A stretch of 64,000 nt of DNA from Verrucomicrobiaceae bacterium E54. GTDB taxonomy: Bacteria; Verrucomicrobiota; Verrucomicrobiia; Verrucomicrobiales; Akkermansiaceae. The DNA is taken from contig JAKZES010000003.1 in NCBI GenBank assembly GCA_022548915.1, positions 1-64,000 on the forward strand, read 5' to 3'. The notes under the pieces are model-generated. The model made no database searches and was not told the DNA's origin. It saw nothing but the letters and a program-made list of their open reading frames with translations. Made by a program: the position numbers and the translations under genes. Within the stretch, counting starts at the first letter, position 1. Every line of letters begins with the position of its first letter. Positions 1 through 9,082 of the stretch are shown in pieces.

Positions 1-336
1 CTTGCGGGCGTGGACCCATTCCTCCATCGCCACGGTCAGCGAGAGGTCGAAGCGGGCGGCGAGTTGCTCGCAGTATCGGAGCAGTTCGATGTCCCGGCGG
101 GTTACCTCGTCACCGGTGGCGATGCCGTTGGTGAGTCGCACGGTGATCTGCTGGGCGACGACTTGGGCCTCGTCCGGGCAGGAGATGCTTCGCCTCCGTC
201 GCCGGCCGCCTTCCTTCCAGGCGAGGGTGTGTTCCGAGTATCCATCGGCCCGGGTCATCGTGTAGATCTTCACGGCGGCGGGGCCGGTTCCGATCTGGAT
301 CACGCTGCTGCGTTTCTTCCGTTTGCGCGGGTTCAT
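1..336 (-). CDS. N-terminal part of a tyrosine-recombinase/integrase-like protein (truncated by window edge)
   Basis: Minus-strand reading from ATG at 336: MNPRKRKKRSSVIQIGTGPAAVKIYTMTRADGYSEHTLAWKEGGRRRRRSISCPDEAQVVAQQITVRLTNGIATGDEVTRRDIELLRYCEQLAARFDLSLTVAMEEWVHARK, open to the edge. Resembles the N-terminal arm of Verrucomicrobia site-specific integrases; absent from the ORF track because it has no stop in the window. Confidence 0.45.
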   Translation of the reverse strand, partial: MNPRKRKKRSSVIQIGTGPAAVKIYTMTRADGYSEHTLAWKEGGRRRRRSISCPDEAQVVAQQITVRLTNGIATGDEVTRRDIELLRYCEQLAARFDLSLTVAMEEWVHARK

Positions 337-590
337 CGAACCCTTCGCCGGTGTCAACTTGTCGGAATTTTTGTCCGAAGGATTCGCCCTCGGCGGCTTC
401 GGATTCCTGCGAGTTGCTTGCCTGGAGCGGGTTACGGGATTGCTCCCACCCTCTCCGCCATCTACGGCTACAGCTACGAGGTCAATGGCGCGGGCAACCA
501 TCAGAGCGCCACCTCCGGCGACGCCTTTCCGCCCGCCCTCGACTGGGGCTGGAGTGGGGGCCCGAGGTTGATTTTCGATCAACCGGCCGA

Positions 591-1832
591 TCAGCCAAGC
601 GCCCGCTCGAAGGTCCAGTAGAGGCCGATGAGGGCGATCGTCGCCGAGGCGGTTTTCGAGAAGATCTTCATGCCCCGGGCGGCGCGCTCATCGGGTTCCC
701 GTCCGTCCTTCGCCGGAAGGACGGCGCGAAGGATGGCCACCATCACGAACCACACGGCGAAGGCGGCGAGCAGGACAGTCACCTGACCGGCCTCGACGCC
801 GAGGTTGAAGCCGACCAGCGGCTCGATGATCGCCCCCTTGGGGATTTCCAGCTCCTGCATGACCGAGGCGAAGCCCATCCCGTGCAACAGTCCGAGCGCG
901 AAGACGAAGGCGACCCGCCACGGCTTGAGTTCCTTGACCCACAGGTTCTCGATGCCGACGTAGGCGATGCTGAAGGCGATCATCGATTCGACGAACCTCG
1001 GGTTGATCGAGAAGACGCCGAGCACGACCATCGCGAGGGTGATCGAGTGGGCCAGCGTGAAGGCCAGGCTTTGCGAAAGCAGCGGGCGGAACTTCGGCAC
1101 CAGAAAGAAGAGCCCGAGGATGAACAGGATATGATCAACGCCCTTGGGCAGGATGTGCTCGAAGCCAGCGACGATCCAGGCATACAGGGACACCTCCCTG
1201 CTTTGCTCGATGCGGGCATCGGTCTGCACGGTCAGCAGCTCGACGGGTTCGTCCCGCGGGGCGAGGATCATCACGCGACGGAAGGGCTTTTTCCCCTCGC
1301 GGGGAATGATGACGTCGACCGTTAGAGGTTCCTCGCCGTCGTCGTTCCAGACCAGCGCGATCGAGCCCGAGGTGCCTGCGGGAAAGTCTCCGCTCAGGTC
1401 GGCGCGGATCACCGCGTTGTTCAGGGAGTTGGGTCCAAGTTGGGGGCGGCCCTTTCCGAACTCCGGCAACGACAGCTCGAACTCGAGAGGCTTGCCGTCC
1501 AGCGTGAGGACGAAGGCATCGTGGATGAAGACTTCCAGATGGTTTTGCATCGTCTCGAAGTCCTCTTGGCTGAGGGAGTCGAGCCACGCTTGGCCCGCGC
1601 GGTCGGGATCGCCGGGAGACCCCGGCGGCACCCGGGGGCCGTCTTCCGGATAGGTCGCCCAAGCCTCGATCCAAAGGCTGGAATTCCAGGTGCCGTCGGC
1701 CGCCTGGAACTCGGCCTTCACCTGGTCCAGGGGGTGGGCCGTGGCCTGGGAGAAGACCAGCAAGGGCGAGATCAGCCCGGCGAGGAATCCGCCCAGCGGA
1801 TGAACTCTCGAAATTCGTGATCGTCCGGTCAT
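591..1832 (-). CDS. HupE/UreJ-family membrane protein
   Basis: 413 aa; signal peptide, C-terminal multi-TM region with HILPKGVDHILFILGLFFL and LLHGMGFA motifs typical of HupE/UreJ_2. Confidence 0.85.
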   Translation of the reverse strand: MTGRSRISRVHPLGGFLAGLISPLLVFSQATAHPLDQVKAEFQAADGTWNSSLWIEAWATYPEDGPRVPPGSPGDPDRAGQAWLDSLSQEDFETMQNHLEVFIHDAFVLTLDGKPLEFELSLPEFGKGRPQLGPNSLNNAVIRADLSGDFPAGTSGSIALVWNDDGEEPLTVDVIIPREGKKPFRRVMILAPRDEPVELLTVQTDARIEQSREVSLYAWIVAGFEHILPKGVDHILFILGLFFLVPKFRPLLSQSLAFTLAHSITLAMVVLGVFSINPRFVESMIAFSIAYVGIENLWVKELKPWRVAFVFALGLLHGMGFASVMQELEIPKGAIIEPLVGFNLGVEAGQVTVLLAAFAVWFVMVAILRAVLPAKDGREPDERAARGMKIFSKTASATIALIGLYWTFERALG

Positions 1833-1968
1833 GTCGGGAGGAGACGCCGTCGTCCGCGGGATCCTTTCGCTTTGAGGGGTGGGTGGGTCGCGTGCCGGCT
1901 AGGGCCTCTGCGTCGTGGGGAGGGAGCCGCCGGTTCTCAGCCGGACGTCTCGTGCAAAGGTCCGCGTC

Positions 1969-3444
1969 TTACCACTTGTCGAAGCCCGGCTTGGCGTCCG
2001 GGTTCACCGAGGGAGGCAGGGCGTCGGTGTCCTTGCGGAAGGCTTCAAGTTTCGCCTGGAGCTCGGCGAGTTTCTCCGGGTGTTTGTCGGCGAGGTTCGT
2101 GCGTTCGCCCGGATCGTCGGCGAGGTGGTAGAGTTCCGGCGACTTCTTCCAGTAGAAATCGATCAGCTTCCAGTCGCCGTCGCGGATCGCGGAGGAGGGG
2201 ATGCCGCCCTGGTTGCCCCAGTGGGGGTAGTGCCAGAACAGGGGCGCGCGGTCGTGCCCGGCCTCCGGGTTCTTGAGCAACTTGGCGAAGCTGGTGCCGT
2301 CGACATGCTGTTCGGGCAGCGGGTCGAGCCCGCAGGCCTCGAGGATGGTCGGGTAGAAGTCGGTCGAGATCACCGGTGCGTCGCAGGTGGCACCCGCCTT
2401 GCCTTTCCCCGGCCAGCGGACGATCAGTGGCTCGCGGATGCCGCCCTCGTAGGTCCAGCCCTTGCCGGCGCGGAGGGGGAGATTGCTGGTGGGCGAGCCC
2501 TCGGAGGTCGAGAGGCCGCCGTTGTCGGAGAAGAAGAAGACCAGCGTGTCGTCGGCGACACCGTTTTTCTCCAGTGAGTCTAGTGCTTTGCCGACGGCGG
2601 CGTCCATCGCCTCGACCATGCCGGCGTAAATGGCGTGCTGCTGGACGGTGCGGTTCTTGCGCGGGTGTTCCGGTTCGAATTCCGCTTCGAGGCCGAGCTT
2701 CTTACGTTTGGCGTCGTACTTCGCGACCAGATCCTCCGGGGCCATCAGCGGCGTGTGCACCGAGTAGAAGGGGAGGTAGACGAAGAACTTCCCGTCCTTG
2801 TGGGTGGTGATGAACTTGTCGACTTCCTGTGCCAGTCGGTCGGGCAGGTGTTCGCCCTTCGGTCCGTTGGGCAGGTGCGGGTTGTCGTAGGGCGAGAAAT
2901 ACTTGTCGCCGGAGTAGGGCCCGCCGCCGCGGCCGCCGGCGATGTTGATGTCGAAGCCGTGGTCGGTGGGGAAGGACCCCTCGGGGCCGAGGTGCCATTT
3001 GCCGGCGTGCATCGTTGCGTAGCCGGCGGCCTTGAGCGCCTCGGCCAGGGTGGTGTGCGAGGCGTCGAGCTTCTCGATGTAGGGTGCGGGAAGCACCGGG
3101 CGCTTCTTGAAGTGCTTGAAGTTGCCGTCCTTCGCCGGATCGTAGTTCGCGGGCATCTCGAGGAAGCCGTTGGGGCCGCCGAAGTAGTCGGTGTTGCGCG
3201 TGCGGGCGGGATATTGGCCGGTAAGGACCGACGAGCGGGTGGGGGAACAGACCGGGCACGCCGCGTAGCCGTTGGTGAAGCGGACCGACTCCTTCGCCAG
3301 CGCATTCAGGCGCGGGGTGTCGTAGAAGGTTTCGGGGTTGTTGAAGCCAACGTCCATGTAGCCGAGGTCGTCGGCCATGATGAAGACGACGTTGGTCGCC
3401 GAGGCGGGAAGGACGAGCGCGGCGAGTGCGGCGAGAGCTTTCAT
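1969..3444 (-). CDS. Secreted sulfatase (arylsulfatase A-like)
   Basis: VVFIMADDLGYMDVGFN and the CSPTRSS formylglycine-type sulfatase motif; start trimmed to MKALAALAALVLPASA (ATG at 3444). Confidence 0.93.
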   Translation of the reverse strand: MKALAALAALVLPASATNVVFIMADDLGYMDVGFNNPETFYDTPRLNALAKESVRFTNGYAACPVCSPTRSSVLTGQYPARTRNTDYFGGPNGFLEMPANYDPAKDGNFKHFKKRPVLPAPYIEKLDASHTTLAEALKAAGYATMHAGKWHLGPEGSFPTDHGFDINIAGGRGGGPYSGDKYFSPYDNPHLPNGPKGEHLPDRLAQEVDKFITTHKDGKFFVYLPFYSVHTPLMAPEDLVAKYDAKRKKLGLEAEFEPEHPRKNRTVQQHAIYAGMVEAMDAAVGKALDSLEKNGVADDTLVFFFSDNGGLSTSEGSPTSNLPLRAGKGWTYEGGIREPLIVRWPGKGKAGATCDAPVISTDFYPTILEACGLDPLPEQHVDGTSFAKLLKNPEAGHDRAPLFWHYPHWGNQGGIPSSAIRDGDWKLIDFYWKKSPELYHLADDPGERTNLADKHPEKLAELQAKLEAFRKDTDALPPSVNPDAKPGFDKW

Positions 3445-3484
3445 GCCCCCACAACGCACCATTTGGCTGCTGACTTGCAAGCGA

Positions 3485-3560
3485 ATGTGGCCGGGGCTTC
3501 CAGCCCCGTTGCCATGATGGATGAAAGGATGGGCGACGGGCCTGGAAGGCCCGGCCACAT
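3485..3560. repeat. Imperfect inverted-repeat element (GGCCGGGGCTTCCAGCCCCG type)
   Basis: Arms 3485-3509 ATGTGGCCGGGGCTTCCAGCCCCGT and 3536-3560 ACGGGCCTGGAAGGCCCGGCCACAT; 23/25 complementary. Confidence 0.8.
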
Positions 3561-3585
3561 GATCGGGTCGGCCCGCTTGTACCAA

Positions 3586-3610
3586 TTAAAAGTCAGATCT
3601 GGACTTTTAA
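3586..3610. repeat. Perfect 9-bp inverted repeat TTAAAAGTC-AGATCTG-GACTTTTAA
   Basis: Read directly; lies at the truncation point of the transposase remnant. Confidence 0.85.
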
Positions 3611-4186
3611 GTTTTGCCCGAAGCGGGCTTCATCCATTACTCAGATCTTCGCCCGGGTCCCCTTCGCCAGGCCCAGTCCGTCAAGCTTCTCCCCGAGATC
3701 GCGGCGGAACGCCTCGGCTGCCGCGGGATCCTTCCTGGAGTGGCTGGGACGCGGCACCCTCAGCACTCCTCCGAGCTTTTTTGCCCAGTACCAAACCCTC
3801 TGGTAGGAAGTGTCGATCCCGTGGTGGCTCTTGAGCCATCGACGGGCGTCCTGAAGGGTCGTGAACTCGTGATTGGCCAGCTTCGCTTCGAACTCCTTCA
3901 TCACCTCCCCGCTGACTCCCTTGCGCCAGCCCACCGGACGTCCGCCAGGGTCGCGTTGCCAGATCGCATCAAGTCCACCTTCGCGCACCGCCTTGAGCAG
4001 TTCGAACACCTTCGAGCGCGACAACCCGCAAAGCTCGGCGATTTGCTGGCTGGTGTGCTCTCCACGCGATGCCAACTTGATGACAAGAAGCCTATCCTTT
4101 CGCCAACCGGGCTTCTCTCCTCGATGTTTCTCGTCAATGACCGCTGCTACTTCAGGGCAGCCGAGCTTCAGTGTTCGTCCAGCCAT
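3598..4186 (-). pseudogene. IS630-type transposase remnant (N-terminal HTH plus first DDE motif, nonsense-interrupted and truncated)
   Basis: TSQQIAELCGLSRSKVFELLKAVREGGLDAI HTH and YQRVWYWAKKLG; after ...GTRAKI a TGA (3643-3641), then in the same frame VMDEARFGQNLKVQI*, matching the IS630 '(W)xxDEARFG' first-Asp motif. Confidence 0.75.
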
Positions 4187-4266
4187 GACGAACCCTAGCA
4201 AATCCCCGAGAAATCCAGAAGTTATTTTGTCACGGTATCAATCATGGCAACAGCCATGGTGCATGG

Positions 4267-4336
4267 CACCCCTGCCGGGGTGCGGGCTCCTTGGATTTGC
4301 AACCGGGGGTGGCGCTCGTTCCTCGCTTACCCCCGG
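4267..4336. repeat. Double-hairpin intergenic element
   Basis: CACCCC-TGCC-GGGGTG (4267-4282) and CCGGGGGT...ACCCCCGG (4303-4310/4329-4336). Confidence 0.7.
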
Positions 4337-4354
4337 CTACCACCATTTGACGCC

Positions 4355-4556
4355 TCCGGCGTCAGCGCCTTGGCAACGGGCATGTGCCGGATCCGCGTCG
4401 AGGCCTTGGCAACGGGCATGTGCCGGCTCCGGCGTCGGCGCCTTGGCAACGGGCATGTGCCGAGTCCGGCGTCAGCGCTTTGGCAACGGGCATTTGACGC
4501 CTCTGGTGGGCGAGTTCTGGCAGCGGGCAATTGAGCCCTCCGGCGTCAGCGCTTTC
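4355..4556. repeat. Tandem repeat, about 37 bp x 5.5 (TCCGGCGTCAGCGCCTTGGCAACGGGCATGTGCCGGN)
   Basis: Units at 4355-4391, 4392-4427 (36 bp), 4428-4464, 4465-4501, 4502-4538 (degenerate), 4539-~4556 (partial). The last unit overlaps the rnr stop codon. Confidence 0.92.
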
Positions 4557-6921
4557 TCCGTCGCTGGTGGGTGAGCTTCTTCGGTCGCTTCCTGGCGGAC
4601 TTTTTCCCTGTGCGATTTCCGCCGGCGGGGCGCTTGTCACCGGAGTTGCGGTTTCCGGAGCGAGATGACGGCTTCCCGCCTCTGCCGCGGTTCCGGCTTC
4701 CGCCGCCGTCCGGCTCCACTTCACCCGCGAGGGCGAAGTCGACGAAGCGGCGTTCGTGGTCGATGTTTGAGACCACCATCTTGAGTCGCTGGCCAAGCTC
4801 GATCTTGCGGTTGCCGGGGCCGACGTAGCGTCCGGTGCTCGATTCAAAACGCCAGCGGCCGCCGGGAAGGTCCTCGCGCTTGATCACCCCGCGGGTGGAG
4901 ATGTCGGTCGCCTCGACCATCAGTCCCATCGAGCGGATCTCGGTGACGAGCCCGTTGAAGACGACCGGCTCCTCGGCGCTGGCGCACTGGTCGAGGTAGT
5001 CGAGGAGCTTGATCATCTTCGATTGACCCTCGGCGTCGGCGGAGGCGCGCTCGGTGTCGGAGATGTGGCGCGCGATCTCGGTGAGCTCGACCTGTTTCGG
5101 CGTGGCGTCCGTCTTCTTCGGCGGGTTGGTGAGGAAGGGCTGGAGCGCGCGGTGGACGATGAGGTCGGCGTAGCGGCGGATAGGCGAGGTGAAGTGGCAG
5201 TAGTCACCCTTCGACAGGCCGTAGTGACCGAGGGGATCCGGCGAGTAGGCGGCGCGCTTGAGCGACTTGAGAAGGCCGATCTTGATCGCGTGCTCGTCGG
5301 GGCGGCCGCGGGCGGCGTCGAGCAGTTGTTGGACGTGCTTCTTGTTGGTCAGGTCGCCGAACTGGTAACCGAAGGCCTTGGCCGTCTCTCCATACTCCTG
5401 CAGCTTGGAGAAGTCGGGGTCGTCGTGGACCCGGTAGATCGCGGGCTTGTTGCGGATCTTGAGGATGCGGGCCACCGACTCGTTGGCGGCGAGCATGCAT
5501 TCCTCGATCAGCTGGTGGCTTTCGGTGTGGATGACGTTTTCGATCCGTGCCGCGCGGCCGTCGTCGCCGAGGATCACGCGGATTTCGGGCATCTCGAGGT
5601 CGAGCGCGCCGCGGGCGAAGCGCCGCTTGCGCAAGGCGGCGGCCATCTTCCATGCCTCCTTCACCATGTCGGCGACGCCCTTGTGGGATCCTTCCGGAGC
5701 CCGGCCGCCGTCGAGGATGGCCTGGGCCTGTTCGTAGGAGAGCTTGGCCTGGGAATGGATCACCGCGTTGCAGAAGCGCGACTTGTAGACATTGCCGGAG
5801 TGATCAACCTCGAGGACGGCGCACTTGGTCAGGCGGTCGACATCCGGCTTGAGCGAGCACAGGCCGTTCGACAGCTCGACGGGCAGCATCGGGATGACGC
5901 GATCGACGAGATACGTCGAGTTGCCGCGTTCGATGGCCTCCTTGTCGAGTGAAGTACGAGGCTTCACGTAGTGAGAGACGTCGGCGATGTGGACGGCAAG
6001 CTTCCAGCCCTTCCCGGTGCGCTCGACCCAGATCGCGTCGTCGTGGTCCTTGGCGTCGGCGGGGTCGATCGTGATCACCAGGCGGTCGCGCCAGTCCTCG
6101 CGGAGCTTCACCTCGGCGGGGTCCACCTCGTCGGGGATGGCCCTTGCCTCCTCGAGAACCTCGTCGGGGAAGGACGTCTTGATGCCGTTCCGGTGGATGA
6201 TCGAGAGGATGTCGACGCCGGCGTCGCCGGGCCAGCCGAGGACTTCGATGATGCGCCCGTGGGGTGTCGTGTGCTGCCAGTTCTCGATGGCGACGACGAC
6301 CATCTGCCCCGGCCGGGCGGTGGTGTCGCCGATCAGTTCCACGTTGCCGTCGATCGCGGGATCGTCCGCGCGGACCCAGGCGTTGCGGCCCTTCCGCTGG
6401 TAGGTCCCGACGATCTTGCCGGAGCGGCGGTCGATGATCTTTTCGACCACCGCGCGCGGCTCCTCGTTGTCGGTCTCCGGACGGCCGTCGCCCTTGCGGT
6501 TGCGGCGGAACTGCTTGGGACTGACCGGGCGCTGCTTCAGGGAGACCTGCACCCGGTCGCCGTCCATCGCCTTGCCGGTGTCGCGCTGCGAGACGTAGAG
6601 GCGGGTGCCGGGCTCGAGGTCGTAGCCGTGGTCGATCTCCTCGAGGTCGATGGGGTTCGGGTAGAACCAGGCGTGGCCTTTCGGGGTGAACTTGATGGTG
6701 CCGCGCAGTTGGTCGTCGGGCTGCCGGGCGGCGGCGTAGCGGCCTTTCTTGCCGGCTTCGATTTCGCCGTCGGCTTCGAGCTTGTCGAGTTCCTTGCGGA
6801 GTTGTGCCCGCTGGTCGGAGGGAATCTCGAGCGTGCGGGCGAACTCGGACTTGTTGAGGGGGCGGTAGTCGCGTTGGCGCATCGTTTCGAGGATGCGCTC
6901 GCGCAGGTTCTTGCGGGGCAT
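4546..6921 (-). CDS. rnr: Ribonuclease R
   Basis: Winged-helix N-terminus (MPRKNLRERILETMRQRDYRPLNKSEFARTLEI), RNB motifs ITIDPADAKDHDDAI and SPIRRYADLIVHRAL, S1 domain, basic tail. Start trimmed to 6921. Confidence 0.96.
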   Translation of the reverse strand: MPRKNLRERILETMRQRDYRPLNKSEFARTLEIPSDQRAQLRKELDKLEADGEIEAGKKGRYAAARQPDDQLRGTIKFTPKGHAWFYPNPIDLEEIDHGYDLEPGTRLYVSQRDTGKAMDGDRVQVSLKQRPVSPKQFRRNRKGDGRPETDNEEPRAVVEKIIDRRSGKIVGTYQRKGRNAWVRADDPAIDGNVELIGDTTARPGQMVVVAIENWQHTTPHGRIIEVLGWPGDAGVDILSIIHRNGIKTSFPDEVLEEARAIPDEVDPAEVKLREDWRDRLVITIDPADAKDHDDAIWVERTGKGWKLAVHIADVSHYVKPRTSLDKEAIERGNSTYLVDRVIPMLPVELSNGLCSLKPDVDRLTKCAVLEVDHSGNVYKSRFCNAVIHSQAKLSYEQAQAILDGGRAPEGSHKGVADMVKEAWKMAAALRKRRFARGALDLEMPEIRVILGDDGRAARIENVIHTESHQLIEECMLAANESVARILKIRNKPAIYRVHDDPDFSKLQEYGETAKAFGYQFGDLTNKKHVQQLLDAARGRPDEHAIKIGLLKSLKRAAYSPDPLGHYGLSKGDYCHFTSPIRRYADLIVHRALQPFLTNPPKKTDATPKQVELTEIARHISDTERASADAEGQSKMIKLLDYLDQCASAEEPVVFNGLVTEIRSMGLMVEATDISTRGVIKREDLPGGRWRFESSTGRYVGPGNRKIELGQRLKMVVSNIDHERRFVDFALAGEVEPDGGGSRNRGRGGKPSSRSGNRNSGDKRPAGGNRTGKKSARKRPKKLTHQRRRKR

Positions 6922-7083
6922 GATGGTGAGAAAAGGGATGAGCTGGTGCCGGTGGCTGCCAGAGGCCGGAGAACGCCGGCTGCGGAGGGCGCGGGGATCG
7001 CGCGCGGTCGGCGTTCCAAGTGGCCGACGACGCGAAAGATGACCGGCTTTGCGCGGAAAGCAAGGCCGGAGATTTTCGGGAGC

Positions 7084-7175
7084 GCGCGATGCTGTCGCGC
7101 CTTGGACCGCTGGATTGGGAGCTGCCAGGAGTCTGGAGTGAGTGTTTGAACCCACGGTGCGCGACAGCGTCGCGC
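7084..7175. repeat. Long inverted repeat GCGCGAYGCTGTCGCGC
   Basis: 7084-7100 GCGCGATGCTGTCGCGC pairs with 7159-7175 GCGCGACAGCGTCGCGC (16/17). Confidence 0.8.
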
Positions 7176-7191
7176 GTTCCTGCTAGAGGGA

Positions 7192-9000
7192 TCAGCCTGC
7201 CTGGCCGAGGGTTTTGAGGCGGTCGAGGATCTCGACCGCGCGCTTGGCCTCCTCGGTCCGCCGGAATTCGAGTCGCTCGGCGGCTTCGGTGTTGAGTTGC
7301 TTCAGCTGACCGCGATCGAGCGCCATGCCTTCGGGGCCGATCTCGGGCCAGTCCCAGTCGTCGGTGCGGAAGCTGTGCAGCGGTTGCCAGGGCTTGCCGT
7401 CGACCTTGAGGTTGCCCGCCGCGCTGGTCGCCCAGGCGTAGCGGACGGCGGACGGCTCGGGCACCAAGGGGCTCCAGACGATCACCTTGGTGGCATCGAA
7501 GCTCTTGTTCGCGGTGTTCCAGATTCCGGCGTCCTTGGTCAGCGGCCAGGTGGCGTGGGCGCGGTAGAACTTCTGGTCGGGTCCGGCGATGGCGAAGCCT
7601 TCGATCACCGTCGACATGTCGTCGGGCATGACCTTCTTGTCGAAGGTGAGGACCATGCGATCAGCGTCGCGCTTGGTGGACACCAGCGAGGCCGAGTCCC
7701 AGCCGACCTTGAGATCATAGACCCGGTTCAGTGCCCAGCGGGCGGCTCGTTCGCCGTGGTCGCGCTTCTTGAAGGGATGGAGCCCGGGGATCTGGACGTC
7801 GTAGGCCGGGAGAAAGGCGGTGTTTTCCGGATCCCCCACATCGGCGAGTCCGAGGCGCTGGGCTTCGCGGATGAAGGCCGAGGGGGCGACGGTCCAGACC
7901 TCGAAGTTCTCCTCGGTCTGGGGAATGCCGCCGGCGCAGAAACCGATGACGCCCACCGGCAGTGCCGGGCTTTCGAAGTCCTCGCGCCAGCCTTCGACCA
8001 TCAACTGCATCAGCGCCCGGTACCGTTTCGGCCGGCAGCTGCTTCCCATCGCGTTGTTGTAGCCCTGGTGGAAGAGAACGCCCTTGATGCCGAGGCCCTT
8101 GAAGGCCCCGAACATGCCGTTGTAGCAGCTGGCGGCATCGGACGGACTCTTGCCGGGGATGTTCCACGAGCGGAGCTCCTCGACGGTCCCCCGTTTCGGC
8201 CACTTTTCTTCGGGCACTCCCTTGGATTTGGCGCGGTTGAGCTGGTTCTGCCACTGGCGCTCGACTTCGGCCTCCGCGTCGAATTCCGCGATCCGCTGAT
8301 CGAGGTGCTTCTTGTAGGCGGCGGCCACCGGGTGGTCGTCGAACTTGTGGGCCGGAACCAGCGACTCGATGGAGGCACCGCCGCGGGCGTTGTCGATGAT
8401 GCCGATGGGAATGCCGAGCGCCCGCTGAAGGCGCGAACCAAAGGCGTAGCCGATGGCGGAGAAGCTGCCCGCGGTTTCCGGGTCGGAGACCAACCAGCCT
8501 CCGCCGTCGATCTTGTCGGCCGGAATGTCGTCCTGGAGGGTCGATTGCTCGTTGGGGCTGATCCCGAGCCGGCGGAACAGCGGCAGGTTGGATTGGGCCC
8601 TTTCGAGATCGGACTGGATCGTTTTTTCGAGGCCCCACTTCATGTTGCTCTGGCCGTTCATCACCCACACGTCGCCGACGAGGATGTTGTCCATCTCGAT
8701 GGCTTCGTCGCCGGACCTGATGACCAGCTTGCGGGGTTCGATGTCGGCCTCCCGGGCCGGGAACTCGACTTTCCAGCGTCCGCCTTCGGCAATGCCTTCG
8801 GCCGACCCGGTTCCGAAAGTCACCGAGACCTTCGAGCCCGGCTTCGCCCAGCCCCAGATGGTGATCGGCTTGTCCCGCTGGAGGACCATGTTGCTGGAGA
8901 ACACGCCGTGGGCCTTGAGGGCCGTGGCTTCGGCATTCGCCGGCGTGAGGGTCACGGCCACGGCCACGAGCGCGGAGGCGAAAAAGGGACGAAGGGTCAT
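7192..9000 (-). CDS. Sialate O-acetylesterase-like secreted esterase
   Basis: Signal peptide, HGVFSSNMVLQRDKPITIWGWA and VWVMNGQSNMKWGL (SASA/SGNH motifs). Confidence 0.92.
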   Translation of the reverse strand: MTLRPFFASALVAVAVTLTPANAEATALKAHGVFSSNMVLQRDKPITIWGWAKPGSKVSVTFGTGSAEGIAEGGRWKVEFPAREADIEPRKLVIRSGDEAIEMDNILVGDVWVMNGQSNMKWGLEKTIQSDLERAQSNLPLFRRLGISPNEQSTLQDDIPADKIDGGGWLVSDPETAGSFSAIGYAFGSRLQRALGIPIGIIDNARGGASIESLVPAHKFDDHPVAAAYKKHLDQRIAEFDAEAEVERQWQNQLNRAKSKGVPEEKWPKRGTVEELRSWNIPGKSPSDAASCYNGMFGAFKGLGIKGVLFHQGYNNAMGSSCRPKRYRALMQLMVEGWREDFESPALPVGVIGFCAGGIPQTEENFEVWTVAPSAFIREAQRLGLADVGDPENTAFLPAYDVQIPGLHPFKKRDHGERAARWALNRVYDLKVGWDSASLVSTKRDADRMVLTFDKKVMPDDMSTVIEGFAIAGPDQKFYRAHATWPLTKDAGIWNTANKSFDATKVIVWSPLVPEPSAVRYAWATSAAGNLKVDGKPWQPLHSFRTDDWDWPEIGPEGMALDRGQLKQLNTEAAERLEFRRTEEAKRAVEILDRLKTLGQAG

Positions 9001-9082
9001 AGTTGGGATTACCCGAGCCCGCCCGCCCGCCTTTCATGACGGCGCGGTGTACTGGAATGCCGATTCGGAGATCGGCGGTCCG

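Noticed and set aside
566-584. GGTTGAT-TTTCG-ATCAACC hairpin after hupE-like gene as a terminator
   Set aside because: Short stem and no U-tract; too weak to call.
3641-3643. UGA recoding (UGA = Trp) suggested by the transposase remnant
   Set aside because: TGA is used as a normal stop for many conserved genes here (e.g. infC, KS genes); the truncation shows this is a pseudogene.
4355-4556. Possible CRISPR array in the 37-bp repeats
   Set aside because: Units are directly contiguous with no spacers, and no cas genes are nearby; it is a plain tandem repeat.
3873-4574. Plus-strand ORFs reading through the 37-bp repeats (e.g. 4244..4534, 3873..4574)
   Set aside because: Repetitive low-complexity translations (ATGMCR..., WQRACAGS...) in a non-coding array, antisense to a transposase remnant and rnr.
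5023-9039. Long plus-strand ORFs opposite rnr and the esterase (5023..5952, 5971..7149, 7297..9039)
   Set aside because: Shadow ORFs antisense to well-supported genes, caused by high GC; no recognisable domains.
9059-9076. GCCGAT-TCGGAG-ATCGGC hairpin downstream of uppS as a terminator
   Set aside because: Only a 6-bp stem, no U-tract; may simply be part of a dispersed repeat.
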